A DNA stretch of 64,000 nt from Marthasterias glacialis (GCA_911728455.2 OU452222.1:16347201-16411200); one strand, 5' to 3'. Positions 36,370 through 48,930 are shown, counted from the stretch's first letter. Notes: generated by a model not told the origin, from the sequence alone. Numbers and translations are program-made.

Positions 36370-37789
36370 CTGTATCTATGTTTTTAGTAATTTCTGCATA
36401 TGACCCATATGGGCTGCAGTATAGTAACCAAAGCTATAGCCCAGTCTAGCCCCACTAGTGTGGCTGGCGTATTTTGACAAGGCAGGTGTGGATTGTTAAA
36501 AATGTTGACTTTAAGTCTGATAAACATCAAGTAAATGTACCAATGAGACAAATGAAATAAATCTTCCCTTAGTGCTTGTTCAAATAAAGTAGGTTATGTT
36601 AAACTGGGTTGATCTAATTTTTTTTCCCATTTTGATTCTGTTCCTGGTGTGGATTTCACAAAGCGCTAGGACTAGTCTTATCTCGAGTTAGGACGAGTAA
36701 CTTGTCCTAATTTATAGGACTAGTCCTAAATTAGGACTAGTTTTGTGAAATCCATCCCTGATATGTCAAAATCCCCCAGCCATACTAGTGATCACTACGG
36801 CCCAGTCCAGAGTGGGTAATCGTGTGGTTTATAAAGTCTGAGATAGCAAGTGCATGTTTGACTCTGATTGTGATTTTCATCTTTGTTTGGCTAACATTCT
36901 TAATGGTATTTTCATTGTTATTTCAATAAAAGTTTTCCAGACCTCAAGTTAACCCATAGAATAAGTTAATATGCTATTATGTACATGTACGCACTGATTG
37001 TCCTTCAGTAAGGAGAAAACTTCTAATCTTAACCCTGTCAACTGGTCAATAACTAACAATAACTGATATTAATGACAGCAGCTCAACCTAAATTGGTTTT
37101 TAAGTTAAAATAAAGGGGGGGCCTTAGGGCCTGAATTTTGACTTTTGTACTTAATTATCAGTTGTAATTGATGCAACTTTAACCAATCAGAATGTTCATT
37201 TTTGTGAACATAATTCTGAGCAAAAATAGACTGTTCATACAAATATACAGATAAGGTATAGTATAAATGTTGAGAGAATTTTTTAGGGCAATTTTTTCAG
37301 AACTTTTGAATACTTCATTTAGAACTGGAAAATCTTGCATTAATCTTTTGTCATAATTATTTTCTACTGTGATCTCTTTCAAACTTTTCTTTGTATGTAG
37401 TTAGCATGGGTAGGATTTGGAACCTTGCATGGTGGAACAACACTCCATTCATGACAATCTATACCCCATCATGCCCTAAGTAGTACTACTAGTACTAGTA
37501 CTACTACTATGCATGCTATTTTGGCATTTTAATTTAAGGTCGAAAACCACAGCAGGCACAAAGATTGGATTGCACTGCTAGGGCCTGCTGAGGGCCAAGG
37601 ATAGGAAGTGGATTGGCCCTATATTTATGGGGCTAGCATCCTACATACATGTCCCACCATCAGACCAGGGCTACGTTTGTTGTAACACCATGATCTTGAT
37701 ATTGATGAAATAACTGAACAGCTCAGTGTTGCTGTTCCCCAGTTAGCATACTTAGACCGTCCTTATAATAAGACACATGTATTGCTTGA
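36370..37789. other. LARS2 5' flank
   Basis: AT-rich with one MITE (36651-36753) and a TAGTACTACTAGTACTAGTA palindromic microsatellite near 37480-37510. No TATA or CpG-rich block can be assigned to LARS2 with confidence. Confidence 0.4.
36651..36753. mobile_element. MITE with GGATTTCACAAA termini, best copy
   Basis: Terminal repeats GGATTTCACAAA and TTTGTGAAATCC are perfect. Internal CTAGGACTAGTC / GACTAGTCCTA stems follow. Confidence 0.85.
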
Positions 37790-38606
37790 TAGACCGATTG
37801 CGCGACAATGTTTACATGCGGTCACGTGACCCCCTATCGGGTATGATTATACAGCTGATGAAAAAATATGTGTAAAAGCATAGGCTGTGACACAGAGTGA
37901 GTTCGAAAACAGTCGATTTTACTTTCGTTAAGCGATGAATTAGTTAATCATCCCATTTATTTAAAGTAGTATGTTGTGGCATTAATTTAAATCACATCTC
38001 TGTTTCATAATTTAACAGGATTCTACTAAAAAGAGGTTTTTTTAGCCATGCACTACCGGCGTTGGACGACTATAATGTAGCCACCCGTGTGTTATTTTGT
38101 TTATAATGTTGGCCTAAATCACTGTAAAAAAAGGGTAAAGAATGTTGGAAAAGTGAGCATTAATACCTAGCATTGCAGAATTTCAAATACGAAAAGGAAT
38201 AACACAGTTTTGGAAAGCGATTTCTTTGGAGGGTTTCAGCTTCAAAACTTTGAAATTTTTGTGTTGAAAAGTGTGTAGTGATCGCGGTCGTCTGGCCTAA
38301 CGTTCCGTCGTGCGCTGTACACATCGTGCACATTTAATCTACATTTAATGATTTATACGGTACTTTTACAATTTTCAAGACTTGCTGGAACTGTCCTTAC
38401 TGGCTTTATTCAGCCACTTGAATGAAGGTATTTGGTACAAACTCTGGAATATCTTTCACAGATTTCGAGCAAGAAAAGCCTCGATCGAATAAACTAAATG
38501 CATTAATCATCGTGTACCGTACCACCCTTTCCTATGGAGGATTACGTGTGTGTTTACATTTTATACCCAACAGGGGTCACGTGACGTAGGTCGTGCAATC
38601 GGTCTA
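37790..38606. mobile_element. 817-bp foldback element with TAGACCGATTGC ends
   Basis: Ends TAGACCGATTGCGCGAC and GTCGTGCAATCGGTCTA continue inward as inverted GTCACGTGACCCC and GGGTATRA blocks (about 55 bp). The centre has no coding potential. It lies upstream of LARS2. Confidence 0.8.
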
Positions 38607-39718
38607 TTACTTTTTTTAGGAACAACAATGAATGAATGAGGTCGATTTAGGAGAGGGAGGAGCCTTGATGTACATAAAATAACAATCTTTAAGTATGAGT
38701 TATTGTGGTTCTGTACACGGTGTTACCGCAAACCTCACAAGATATTAACCATGCTAATATTTACCGTATTTTGACAATGTTAATAACATTATCTTTCAGA
38801 CTCAATCATGCCTTTCCTCAGGGCGCCGCCATTCTTTACTCGTCCTACCATTTTATTTAAGAGCTTTTTTCCTTCTGGGTGAAGGAACAAAACATTAATG
38901 TAAAAACAATAAAATTAATATTTGTAGTTTAAAAAGAAAACCATTTGGTGTAAATACTACTCTCTGAAAAAAATCAAATATCTTGTTGTATCTTACTGAA
39001 AGAAGTAGTGAACGAGACCTAATTTTCTAAATTTGAACCTTCGTTTATAATATTCGACCCCATGTGTCAAATGCAAGATAAGGGAATTTTGAAAACGAGG
39101 TTGACAAACTCGTTTTGCTTAAGTCTGGTTCCATTCTAAACGTTATTTTATTACCATTAAGTACGTATACGCGTTCCAGGTACCACTCGCCCTCTTCGTG
39201 GGGTTAAAATCCCTTGGTGAGTAGTAAGAAATTATACCTGTGAAAAATCCACCCTTTTTTTAAGCCATCGGACTTTGGAGAATAAAAATAAACACATAAA
39301 TTACTTTAATATGCATCATACATTTGTATGTGTTTGGTATTTTGTCCTAATTTGTCCGTTCGTGACTGAATTATGTAAAAAAGACCACGTTACTTTTTCT
39401 TCGAAAAAGTCCATTTAGTTACGTACATGCTCTACTGGCTACGTGTAGAGAATCTGATTCGATGTCTAAAATGACCTGTTTATCTGAGAGATATTAGGGA
39501 AGCGATTGTAAGACTCTAAACACGATTTTCGTTCTGTATGTCTAGTTTGGCAATTTATTAGTATTATTATGCAGTTATAAAAAAAATATAAGTGAGTATA
39601 TAAACACCAAAACCCCTAAAAAGGAGCGAGTTGTCGGTTGTAAATGTAATTGTGGCTGTCCAGCACTCAGCACTCCCCCAGCAGTGTTGATAAAATAATC
39701 CGACCGCCATAACTTGGT

Positions 39719-39746
39719 CTTTTCTTTATTGGTCAGTTTTGGTGAG
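39719..39746 (+). promoter_or_regulatory. Possible RPL13 transcription start and 5'UTR exon
   Basis: The sequence CTTTTCTTTATTGG resembles a 5' terminal oligopyrimidine start, and 28 bp on is a strong donor (GTGAG|GTAAGC). RPL13 needs an upstream non-coding exon because its ATG follows an acceptor directly. Placement here is inference. Confidence 0.33.
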
Positions 39747-40300
39747 GTAAGCATGCATTCATGAGCAAATTGACCAAATTGTTAAAGAAAGAAAAGTCAA
39801 ACCTAAAATATTCAATAAGATATTCATTTGAATAAGTCAAAAAAATCCAGTGGCAGTGCATAAATTTATAACAGAGAGTGAGAGTACAGCATTTTTTTTC
39901 TGAATCCTACACACTGATAGTGAGAAACTCTGAAACACATAGGGCCTATAGCAAATGACATGATCAGATAATGCATACACAGCAGATGTCAACTCCGACC
40001 AATCGTAGAAAACTAGAACTTGAAGACTGCCATAAAAAAATTTCAGATTATTTTGCCGTCAGCAGCTATATTGTAATTTTTCTACTATCTTAACATTAAG
40101 GCTAATTTAAAAACAGTTAAACGATGTCAGTTTTAATTGTACTCAAAACATATCAACAAAATAAGTTAAGTTTGAGATGCCCTTTTTATGTCAAATATTT
40201 TCAAATACTGAACGCTACACTGTAAATTGCATAAAATGTCGGGATGGGAAGCCTATTCTTCCAGTTCCACTTTCTATCCTCCAGACAGGTCTAGGCTTTG

Positions 40301-41397
40301 TAGTTGCGATAATCGTAACCCTCCATCCTCCCGACGGTCAAAGACCGGAGGGTTACGACACAAGACTGATATTATCGACGTTATGGGCAGTTTTGACCAG
40401 TTTTTGCCAGACTCGTGATCAGATTCGTCCTTTTTTTCCCCTTTCCAAAATCATGACAGACATTCTAAACACATGGAGTTGATCTTTATTGTATGACAAC
40501 GTCATCTGGAACCCTTAAAACAACATCATGAAAATATTTGGCAGAAAAAACGACAAAAACTTACCAAAAGACTGACCGAATATATCCATAATCCATAGAG
40601 GGGCCAACTAGTGATTTTGAACGTCGCACTTGCTTGGCAACAACCAATCAGCGTGACCAAACCAAACACGCATCTGGACGAGCCATGGCTGTCATGTGTG
40701 TATCGGCTTTTCCCGCTTGCAAACTCACCGCCTGTGTGTGTAATCATGGATCCCCGGACCATGTGCGCAGCATGCAGGTGCGTATGAACATCGTGCGTGC
40801 ACAAACTACACAGCTCGTAGTACTGCCGTGAGGTGATTCCACACCCCACACGGCGACACACTGACTGACTGTGCATGCGTGTAGCATAGTGTACACAATA
40901 CATTGTGCGTGTACAATGTACATGAACATGTACAATGTCCAGGGGGATCGATGCTTACACACACAGGCGGTGAGTTTGCAAGCTGGATTGGCCGATACGC
41001 TCACGACAGCCATGGCTCGTCCGTATGCGTGTTTGGTTGGGTCACGCTGATTGGTTGTAATCAAGCAAATGCGACGTTCAAAATCACTAGTTGGCCCCGC
41101 TATCGATTATGGATATATACGGTCAGTCTTTTGGTAAGTTTTTGTCGTTTTTTCTGCCAAATATTTTCATGATGTTGTTTTAAGGGTTCCAGATGACGTT
41201 GTCATACAATAAAGATCAACTCCATGTGTTTAGAATGTCTGTCATGATTTTGGAAAGTGGAAAAAAAGGACGAATCTGATCACGAGTCTGGCAAAAACTG
41301 GTCAAAACTGCCCATAATGTCGATAATATCAGTCTTGTGTCATAACCCTCCGGTCTCCGACCGTCGGGAGGATGGAGGGTTACGATTATCGCAACTA
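40301..41397. mobile_element. 1,097-bp foldback transposon with 9-bp target duplication
   Basis: Arms of about 465 bp (40301-40766 and 40932-41397) are inverted copies, with termini TAGTTGCGATAATCGTAACC and its complement. A perfect direct repeat TAGGCTTTG flanks it (40292-40300 and 41398-41406). The 165-bp centre is unpaired. Arms include a CCTCC(A)TCCTCCCGACGGTC block. No transposase. Long arms and a 9-bp duplication fit non-autonomous Mutator-like elements. It lies in the presumed leader intron of RPL13. Confidence 0.92.
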
Positions 41398-41538
41398 TAG
41401 GCTTTGTAGCTTTTTGTGAACATGTGATGTCATATCTTAAAAGGTAAAAATTCTAACCGTGACTCATCTTTTTTAAAGGTTATTTCAGAAATAATTTTGT
41501 TTCTCTTGTTTTACTTACCAATTTGTTAAGGTTTCAAG

Positions 41539-41784
41539 ATGACCAAGCGACGCAATGGGGTAATTCCCAATGTTCACTTCCACAAAAACTGGCAGGAGCG
41601 GGTGAAGACATGGTTCAACCAGCCAATGCGCAAGCGGCGCCGACGAAAGACCCGTGTCAAGAAGGCCCTTAAGATCGCTCCACGCCCCGTGGCTGGCCCA
41701 ATTCGCCCAGTTGTGCGTTGTCCAACCTTCAGGTACCACACTAAAGTGCGAGGTGGACGAGGCTTTTCCCTTGAGGAACTGAAG
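41539..41784 (+). CDS. RPL13: RPL13 first coding exon
   Basis: ATG lies directly after the acceptor TTTCAAG, as [18 protein letters not shown]. It ends FSLEELK at GTACTT. 82 codons. Confidence 0.96.
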
Positions 41785-44482
41785 GTACTTCTGTAATTTG
41801 TTTATAGTTGACAGTTATGCCATTGAATTCACATTTTTACTTTGCATTTTCATAAAGTTGTAACTGCATTAATTTGGCAAGATTTTTTGCAACCCTGAAG
41901 GGAGGCAAGACTGTACCATGAGTGGAGTGTTTTGTAGCCTTTTGTCAAGGCCTTTGTGGCTTAGACATCTGTGTAGCCGCGAAGCCACTGCAGCAAAGAC
42001 AAAGTCAGCGCGCACGACAAGCTTTTCATACTTGACAGGAATTTCTAATGTTTTTTTTTTTATTTCTCGATGTTTGCTACCCTTATGGGGGAGCAAAATT
42101 CCCAGCCAATCAGAAGTGATGGGGTCAGCATGCATTAACTTCATACGCATTGTGATTGGTTAACCCTGGGTGCTTTTCTTATTTGCGTAAAAATTATGAA
42201 TAATTTATGTTGAAACTTAATGAATTATTCAACAACAAAAACCAACTTAAAATCAAGTTGGAAAAGGCCCTCTTGGCTTTGCCACCCGATCGTGCGCACT
42301 GACTTGTAGTGGTCTCTGCAGCTACATAGCTGTCTAAGCCACGAAGGCCGTGACGAAAGGCTAAGTGTTTTGGAGAAAGAGTGGTTTCCCATAAGTCGGT
42401 AGCATTAAATATCCTTTCTGCCCTGTGTGTGTTCAGCAAGATAGTAGTTTTGGATTCGAACTGTCTCGAGCTGCTGGGCAATCTCAGTAGTCTCGTTGGT
42501 AAGACATCGGCTCTAGAATGGTGGGGGTCGTGGGTTCGAATCCCACCTGAGGAATATGCCTGAGTTTACAGTGCTTAACACACATCGATCAGGGCTCACG
42601 CTTAGCACTAGCCCGGCGTACATTGTCTAGTAAAAACTGTTATGGGCTAGTAAGCACCACTTCTAAACTTGCCCTGTGGGCTACTAAAAACTGTGCAACT
42701 TGTCTATAATGCTCATACTTCTTCCTTTTCAGATGTGAATAATACATTTTAGAAATGTGTTAATTTATTTTTGAGTGTGTGAATGTAACTTCATTTGACC
42801 GCTATAAACTGGTTGTGATCGCTGCCTTTAGTATCAGGAAGATACCCTTCTGACAATACATGTTTAAAATTTGTTTTTAGTTCTGTCCTGTCAGAAAGGC
42901 AAAAACAAATCCTTTTTAAAATCTAACACTTGTCATGAAATCAACCCAAATAAAGTGGTTTAAATTAATTTATTTTGCAGGCTGCTGGTATCTTCAAGAG
43001 GTATGCCCCAACCATCGGCATCTCTGTCGACCACAGGAGAAAAAACCGCTCCGTCGAGGGTCTACAGGCCAATGTTCAGCGCCTGAAGGAGTACCGCTCT
43101 AAGCTCATCCTCTTCCCCAAGAAGGCTAGCAATCCTAAGAAGGGAGACAGTGAGGTAGGTGTAATACTCACTGATCCAGGGGGAAGATGGGCCTTCTTTC
43201 TTTCAAACCATAATGTGCATTTAACCAGTCTAAAAGATAACACACTTATTGACATATGTTGCAAGGTTCAATCGTTTTTGTTTATTGCAGAGTAAACTTT
43301 GTTTTAATCGGTCTTTGCTATAGTTTGCTAATATCTTCATTCTTCATTTTCTTCATTCTTACTCCCTTTTGGTGTTTTTCTCTTAGCCTTCTTTTTTAAT
43401 AATTGCATTTATCATCTATTTGTAAATATGAAATAATTTGTTTCTCCTGTAAATGCATCTTTTTTGTTGTAATTTTGTACATGTTTGTATTTGTTGGTGT
43501 TCTTTATGTAATTTGTTGTATAATGGCCCATTGTAAATAATCATCTTCGTGTTGACATGGCTGCCATCAATATTTATTATTATTATTTACACTGTGTGCA
43601 GTAACTGATACACATGTAAATCATATTATTGTCTGTGTAATTTTTATCATTTATGCAAATTTGTTTACTATACTTGAACTACCCTGTCTGGACTCTTATC
43701 ATGCATACCCATGGAGGAATGAACCTCCATGGTTTGTCCAGGATTGTTTCTTTTTGTTGTATGTGTAAGAAAGACAGCCCGTCTTAAATGAGGGGGGAGG
43801 AAGGAAGAAAAATGGTCCTCTTATAAAAGCGGACGAGCATTCACAATAAATAATCTACAAGATAACTGACATCTCAAATATAGAATTTTTTTTTGTATAA
43901 ATGCAACTCTTACAATTTTTTAGATTTGATTGCATGTGAAATCTATGAAATAAGTGAAAAAGTACCGTCTTAAATTGTAGGCAAGGTGTATGTGTAGCTT
44001 TAAAGTAACACCCTTGTTAACATGTTCTAACTTGTAGCTTTTAATTATTGTAAACATTAAACAGATCTCCACTTTTGCTTTAAGATTCACTTTGTGATTT
44101 ACATTGAGGGGAATTTTTAAGCAGGCTTTCCTAAAAATGCCATGGCGATTAATACAAGTTCAAATTTTGAAGGATGATTTTTTTGGGGGTTTCAGCCCAC
44201 CCTGACATCACTTAAAGATCGAGACTAACATTAATTGAATATTGTTTCTGTCTCCAGGAGGCTGAGCTGAAGGTGGCCAAGCAGCTGGTCGGTCCCATCA
44301 TGCCCGTCAGGAAGGTCTTCAAGAAGGAGAAGGCACGCGCCATCACCGAGGAAGAGAAGAAGCACAGCGTGTTCCAGGCCCTCCGCATGGGGCGCAGCAA
44401 CGCCAGGCTGTACGGCATCCGAGCCAAGAGACGACGCGAGAAAGAAGAGGAAGAACGCGAGAAGGCTACGAGGAAGAAGTAG
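41539..44482 (+). CDS. RPL13: 60S ribosomal protein L13 / eL13 (whole gene)
   Basis: Coding exons 41539-41784, 42981-43154 and 44258-44482, all phase 0 junctions, give 214 aa (human 211). A basic structural protein of the large cytosolic ribosomal subunit. Landmarks: [52 protein letters not shown], then [36 protein letters not shown], and a charged [10 protein letters not shown] tail. Coding exons are markedly GC-richer than the introns. In vertebrates an intron hosts a C/D snoRNA (SNORD68); I found no convincing C/D box pair here. Confidence 0.97.
41935..42363. mobile_element. 429-bp MITE with 9-bp target duplication in RPL13 intron
   Basis: Termini TAGCCTTTTGTCAAGGCCTT and AAGGCCGTGACGAAAGGCTA are inverted repeats that continue for over 80 bp. 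AGTGTTTTG flanks both sides (41926-41934 and 42364-42372). Ends begin with TAG, like 40301 and 6588. Confidence 0.9.
42486..42595 (+). repeat. tRNA-derived SINE in RPL13 intron
   Basis: TCTCGTTGGTAAGACATCGG (A box region) and GTCGTGGGTTCGAATCCCAC (B box), then CTGAGGAATATGCCTGAG and 'ttaacacacatcgatca', matching 17400-17520. Confidence 0.75.
42981..43154 (+). CDS. RPL13: RPL13 second coding exon
   Basis: After [30 protein letters not shown]...[15 protein letters not shown], donor GTAGGT. 58 codons. Confidence 0.97.
44258..44482 (+). CDS. RPL13: RPL13 third coding exon and stop
   Basis: After [60 protein letters not shown] and a lysine-rich end, TAG stop. Confidence 0.97.
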   Translation, partial: EAELKVAKQLVGPIMPVRKVFKKEKARAITEEEKKHSVFQALRMGRSNARLYGIRAKRRREKEEEEREKATRKK

Positions 44483-44699
44483 AGATTGCCATTATAGCTA
44501 TCTTCGTTATCAGCAACAGGGAAGACCAGACATAATTGTGTTAGGCCATGTCCAAATTTGGCCTTGGTTTAGGTTTTTGTTAGACCATTAATTCTTAACA
44601 GCGACACTTTTGCTAAAATCTACACCCAATGATTCTCAATTCGGGCATGGCCATTCTATAAAGCAATCAAGCCATTGTGTATATTATTCGGTGGAAAGG

Positions 44700-44705
44700 A
44701 ATAAA
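44700..44705 (+). terminator. RPL13 polyadenylation signal
   Basis: AATAAA 218 bp after the RPL13 stop, same strand. Confidence 0.6.
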
Positions 44706-47700
44706 ATCAAAACCCCGAAAAGCTAAGAAGCTAAATATTTGGTGTCATCATTAGTTTCTTTTCTGAGTCCAGTGTTACGGAAGGTGATTAGTTTTGATCT
44801 TCCAAAAGTGCTTGGTTTATAACTACCCAAAGTATCACACCGTAAGGCCCGTTTTGCAATAGTCGGTTGCCTGACAATTGCTGTAGAGAGAAGTATACAT
44901 GTAAAGGGTACTGGATCCAAAGACGACGGTTTCAGGGTTGTTGACCTTTCAACTCTAATGCCGGTCATGTGATTCATCTCCGCAATGACCAACTTTATTT
45001 TAGGTGTGATTGAGAATGTATTCATTCTTTATTATCCACGGGTGCACCATTACGTTGTATGTGTAACCCGTGTATGTGGTTTCAGTTAAAAGTGCCCGAT
45101 TATTGGAAATACCACACAAGGATTGTTTATTTCAATCAGACCTGTGGCTACCCAATGGTTTCCAGTCAACCCTCTGATGGTGTATCCACTGAGCACCGAC
45201 ACCCACACATCTTGGAATTGTTTGGCCAAGCTCGTTTAATACCTCCCCCCATGTTTTTAGGCCTACTTGCTGCTTGTGATCATTGGATCTACCTGCGGGT
45301 ATCGTGTAACATTAAACCCGAGAGCCTATGTAATTGATCTACAGGTGTTTTGGACATTTCCTTACAAGGATTGTTTATTTTTTCAGTTGAAGCTATTGTC
45401 GTTTGTTTGGTAGAAAGTCCTATACGTCTTTAAAGGGATGCTCTGTGACTGCACTCGCACTTTTCCGGTGGGGTTTAAATTTTAAGTGGTGACACTGATG
45501 TGTCTTATCGGAAGAGTGCATGCGATCAATCCATATCGTAACTGCCCATAGCAAAAGCTAGAATCAGGTTTCTATAAAACTACGAAAAAGGAGGAACAAT
45601 GGAATAATAGAGTAATTCTATGAAACAATTGATGATCAAACAAGCTAGTTTGGAATGGATGGACATTGTTCACTCCGTATGGTTCAGTATGTGGGCATCA
45701 GTTGCGTAACCGGGGGTGGGAGGGGGGGGGGAGGCGTGGGGGCTGAGGCCCCATCCACTCTGAACCCTTGCCCCTTCCCTCTTGCCCCAATGAGATCGAA
45801 AACACAGATGAATGGTTCAATACATTAAATACTCACCCCCAAAAATCAAAAAAACCACCCCCTCGGACGATACTGCTGGTTACTCCACTGGTGGCAGCTT
45901 TGTTGGCTTCCCCGTCTACATGATGAGGGGTATTTCTTCCGGACTCGCATCCAAATGATCTTTTTGTTGTAAACAAATTGAGCGAGAGATTTCACTACAG
46001 CTGCTGTTAAATGATGTATGCTACAGGGTGGGGGTGGGTGCAGGAAGGTGGAATGTGTGGGGAGGGGAAATGTGTGGGGAGGGGGGCCTCAGCGACATTG
46101 ACCTGCCCGATGTGGCCTTGCTGATAAAACGTTTAGCTATACAGTATATTTCTTGCTATAACTAAAATATATAATACAATGACTTCACAACTACCAATTT
46201 TGTTGATATCATCTTTCGTTTTTATTTATGCATCTGGAATCGTGATAGCATGCACACCACTCTGACCCATACCAAACTGTGAACATGTAGAGTCTACATT
46301 GTGTTCAACTAAAATAATATGTAGGCCTACACACATTGCTACGATTGTGGCAGAAGTTACAATATTGAAAGAAAATAACTTAGATTTTAATGTCAGTGGC
46401 ATAATTGCAAAGAATAATATCTACATTCTGATCAATGGATGGTCCCAGAACGGTCGTTGACTAGTCCGTTCAGAACAAGCGCCCATTACTCGCCCTGGAA
46501 ATTGTGTCCATCGGTCAACGACATTCCACTGAATAAAAACATCATAGGCCCTCATACAATTAAAGTTTAATTCAGTAGTGAACCAATAAAATAAATACAA
46601 AAATCATGGATAAGAGGTGGGGTACCATTTATTTTTCATGAACACAGAGATGAAAACGAGGTGTACGATTTATTGGCTTGCGAATAATTTGATTTTGAAG
46701 TGACCTTACAAGAAATTAGATTCCTCAGCTTGTTGGAGCGGGCTTTTGATCTGGAGAAATGATGAGTTTGAACTTATTTGAACAGTGAATGCTAAACTTT
46801 CGAAACCGAATTACTCCTTTTGACTGTTGCATACTGATGCAAACGGAACATTCATTTTTAAAATGAGCCGGGTGCTGAAAATTGAATAAATTTGTGTTGA
46901 AAGTGGCCAGGAAAAACTAATAAATATCGGTAAAATACTGTTTGCGATGAAATAAATACAGATAAATATCTCTGGGAAATACTCAATTCATAATAAAATC
47001 AAACTATAATACACATACATTGTTTCCATAATAAGTGCACACCTTTTGCCTGCTATCCTTTGACCTTTCGTTTTTAAAAATAATTTGCGCATTACACCGT
47101 CACAATACTTGTACTTTCACAAAAAGAATGTTCTTATAAATAAGTGCACATTTGGCGTGCAATACCAAGTTGTGACCCTTTTTTCACATATAAATTATGA
47201 CTTGTACTGCTTAACACACGCGTTGTATTTAGTCAGACAGTATTATTTTCCCACCACAAACAGCACAATATTGTACACTGACATCAAGACATGCATATAG
47301 GCCTACTTCATTCCAATCCACCACACATGCTTTACACGTGTTTTTTGTTTGTTTTTGTTTTTCTTTTCTTTTCTTTTTTTGGTACTCGGTGCATTTATCT
47401 TATCATTACATTACGGTCTACAAATAGTACAAATATACATTGAGTTACACGACAACCTGCAAAAATTACAAGCGTTTCTCTCAATAAATATACATTATGA
47501 AATATTTACAGTATGAATAAAATACCCGATTTACCCGTCGAGACGGCACCCAAATTTTATCTGAGCAAACTCCGCTTACTTTGTTATTTTTGTAATGTGC
47601 ATGTTTAAACTCAGTGTTTTTTGCACGTGGTTTATCCATATGGAAGCCTTCATAATAATATGTTCATTGTGTCACCATTGAATAACACATGGGCCTAATT

Positions 47701-48118
47701 TCATATATAGCCGGTAAAATTACACATGATTTACTTAGCACATCTTGCTGAGGAAACTAATGGGTTACAAGTCAGAGGGCAATGTGATTCAGAATGTCGC
47801 GACTTGTCCACCACATTTTTTTTTTGCTCAGTGAATTTGTTTAGCAAACAATTCCTCTCTAATAAAAAGCTTGATAAGAAATTGTGCCCTATCTATCGGG
47901 TTTTATCTTATGCGGCTTGAGTAAAAGGCGAGTGCGTAGTGGGAAGAAGTCTGGCAAAACCTGTGACTCGGGGGAAATATTTCACAAACATCTTAATCCA
48001 CCAGCTGCGTATCATTCAATCATTATTTTATATCATATCATACCAATCATATTTTAGTATATGTGTAAAAAAGGATTCGTAGGTTGTTTGAAACGTGAAT
48101 CATTGTATGACCCATTTT
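44706..48118. other. Intergenic interval, no gene seen
   Basis: AT-rich DNA with G-rich dispersed fragments at about 45705-45900 and 46025-46090. The 92-codon open frame at 45059-45337 has no family resemblance or splice context. Confidence 0.6.
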
Positions 48119-48202
48119 ACGACGCGCAGCGCACTTACACGCGCCTATCTTGTCCGCCATTTTGGGAGTCAACATGTACGCAAAGGAATGGGAGACTTTG
48201 GA

Positions 48203-48219
48203 ACACTAGGTGGCAGCAG
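48203..48219 (+). promoter_or_regulatory. CTCF-like core motif, forward
   Basis: ACACTAGGTGGCAGCAG fits the CTCF core consensus (C-C-A-C/N-Y-A-G-R-K-G-G-C-R). Binding is inference. Confidence 0.4.
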
Positions 48220-48301
48220 ACTTACCAGGTAAATTCCATTGTTTGCGCAGTTCTGAGTATATTCGCAAATTTCCCGAGAGCATTTTATTTACCTCGTAAG
48301 T

Positions 48302-48318
48302 CTGCTGCCACCTAGTGT
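48302..48318 (-). promoter_or_regulatory. CTCF-like core motif, reverse
   Basis: An inverted copy of the motif at 48203, convergent with it, 82 bp between the two. Confidence 0.4.
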
Positions 48319-48592
48319 CCTCAAAAGTTTCCCACTGACTCCCCAACGGGCGGAAATGGTAGACGCGCATTGTGCGGAGGTGCGTTCCGCGTCGTGATTA
48401 TTTGTTTGTGTCTCAAGTCCGTAGTTTCATGGGTCGAAAGTGACATCAGACTCTGAGACTATAGTACTAGACCTAATTTCCGACTCTACATTATTCAATG
48501 CTTTAGTCAAGCTGGGATTTGTATCCGGCCCAGGCTGTACAGTCTCTTGAACATGCTTCCCCCTATAAGAACCCCAAAGTGAAAGTTGAGTT

Positions 48593-48777
48593 TTATTTAG
48601 GCGAACCGAGGGTGTGATACAGACGGCTGTGAATCAAGTCTCGGTTCACCTTGTGAGCAAAGCGTGTTTTGACGGACATAGCTTTCACCAAGGCACACTG
48701 GTTGTCGGCCGTCACGATGTCGTCAATGAAGGTCCCCATGCATTCCAAACCACGGAGTCCCATGTTCACCTCGAACC
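48593..48777 (-). CDS. Unrecognised gene C, last coding exon
   Basis: The acceptor CATAACAG opens GFEVNMGLRGLECMGTFIDD, then IVTADNQCALVKAMSVKTRF...HTLGSPK and a TAA stop. The first codon is split G|GG and fits the exon at 56611. No membrane span. I do not recognise the protein. Protein-like composition and phase match are the evidence. Confidence 0.72.
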
Positions 48778-48930
48778 CTGTTATGCAAGCAAACAAAAAG
48801 AGAACAAGTCAAACAGCCAAGGTCAATCAAAATGAATTTGTCATGATCAGGAGTACTGATTGTGGTTCGTGCTACTCGAGTACAGGGTAAACCTTACCAC
48901 CACATCAGCCCTTTAAAATCCAACTGCGTG

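Larger units (their letters stand above)
48119..48395. mobile_element. Foldback element with CTCF-like motifs in its arms
   Basis: Imperfect inverted arms of about 100-120 bp. The inner 30 bp (ACACTAGGTGGCAGCAGACT and AGTCTGCTGCCACCTAGTGT) are almost perfect. The left arm carries an extra 'acatgtacgcaaaggaa'. It lies 200 bp beyond the 3' end of gene C. Confidence 0.75.

Noticed and set aside
43155-44257. Intronic C/D snoRNA in RPL13
   Set aside because: Expected from the vertebrate gene, but no RTGATGA / CTGA pair with a terminal stem was found.
45059-45337. 92-codon frame downstream of RPL13
   Set aside because: It lies beyond the polyadenylation signal; no family resemblance.
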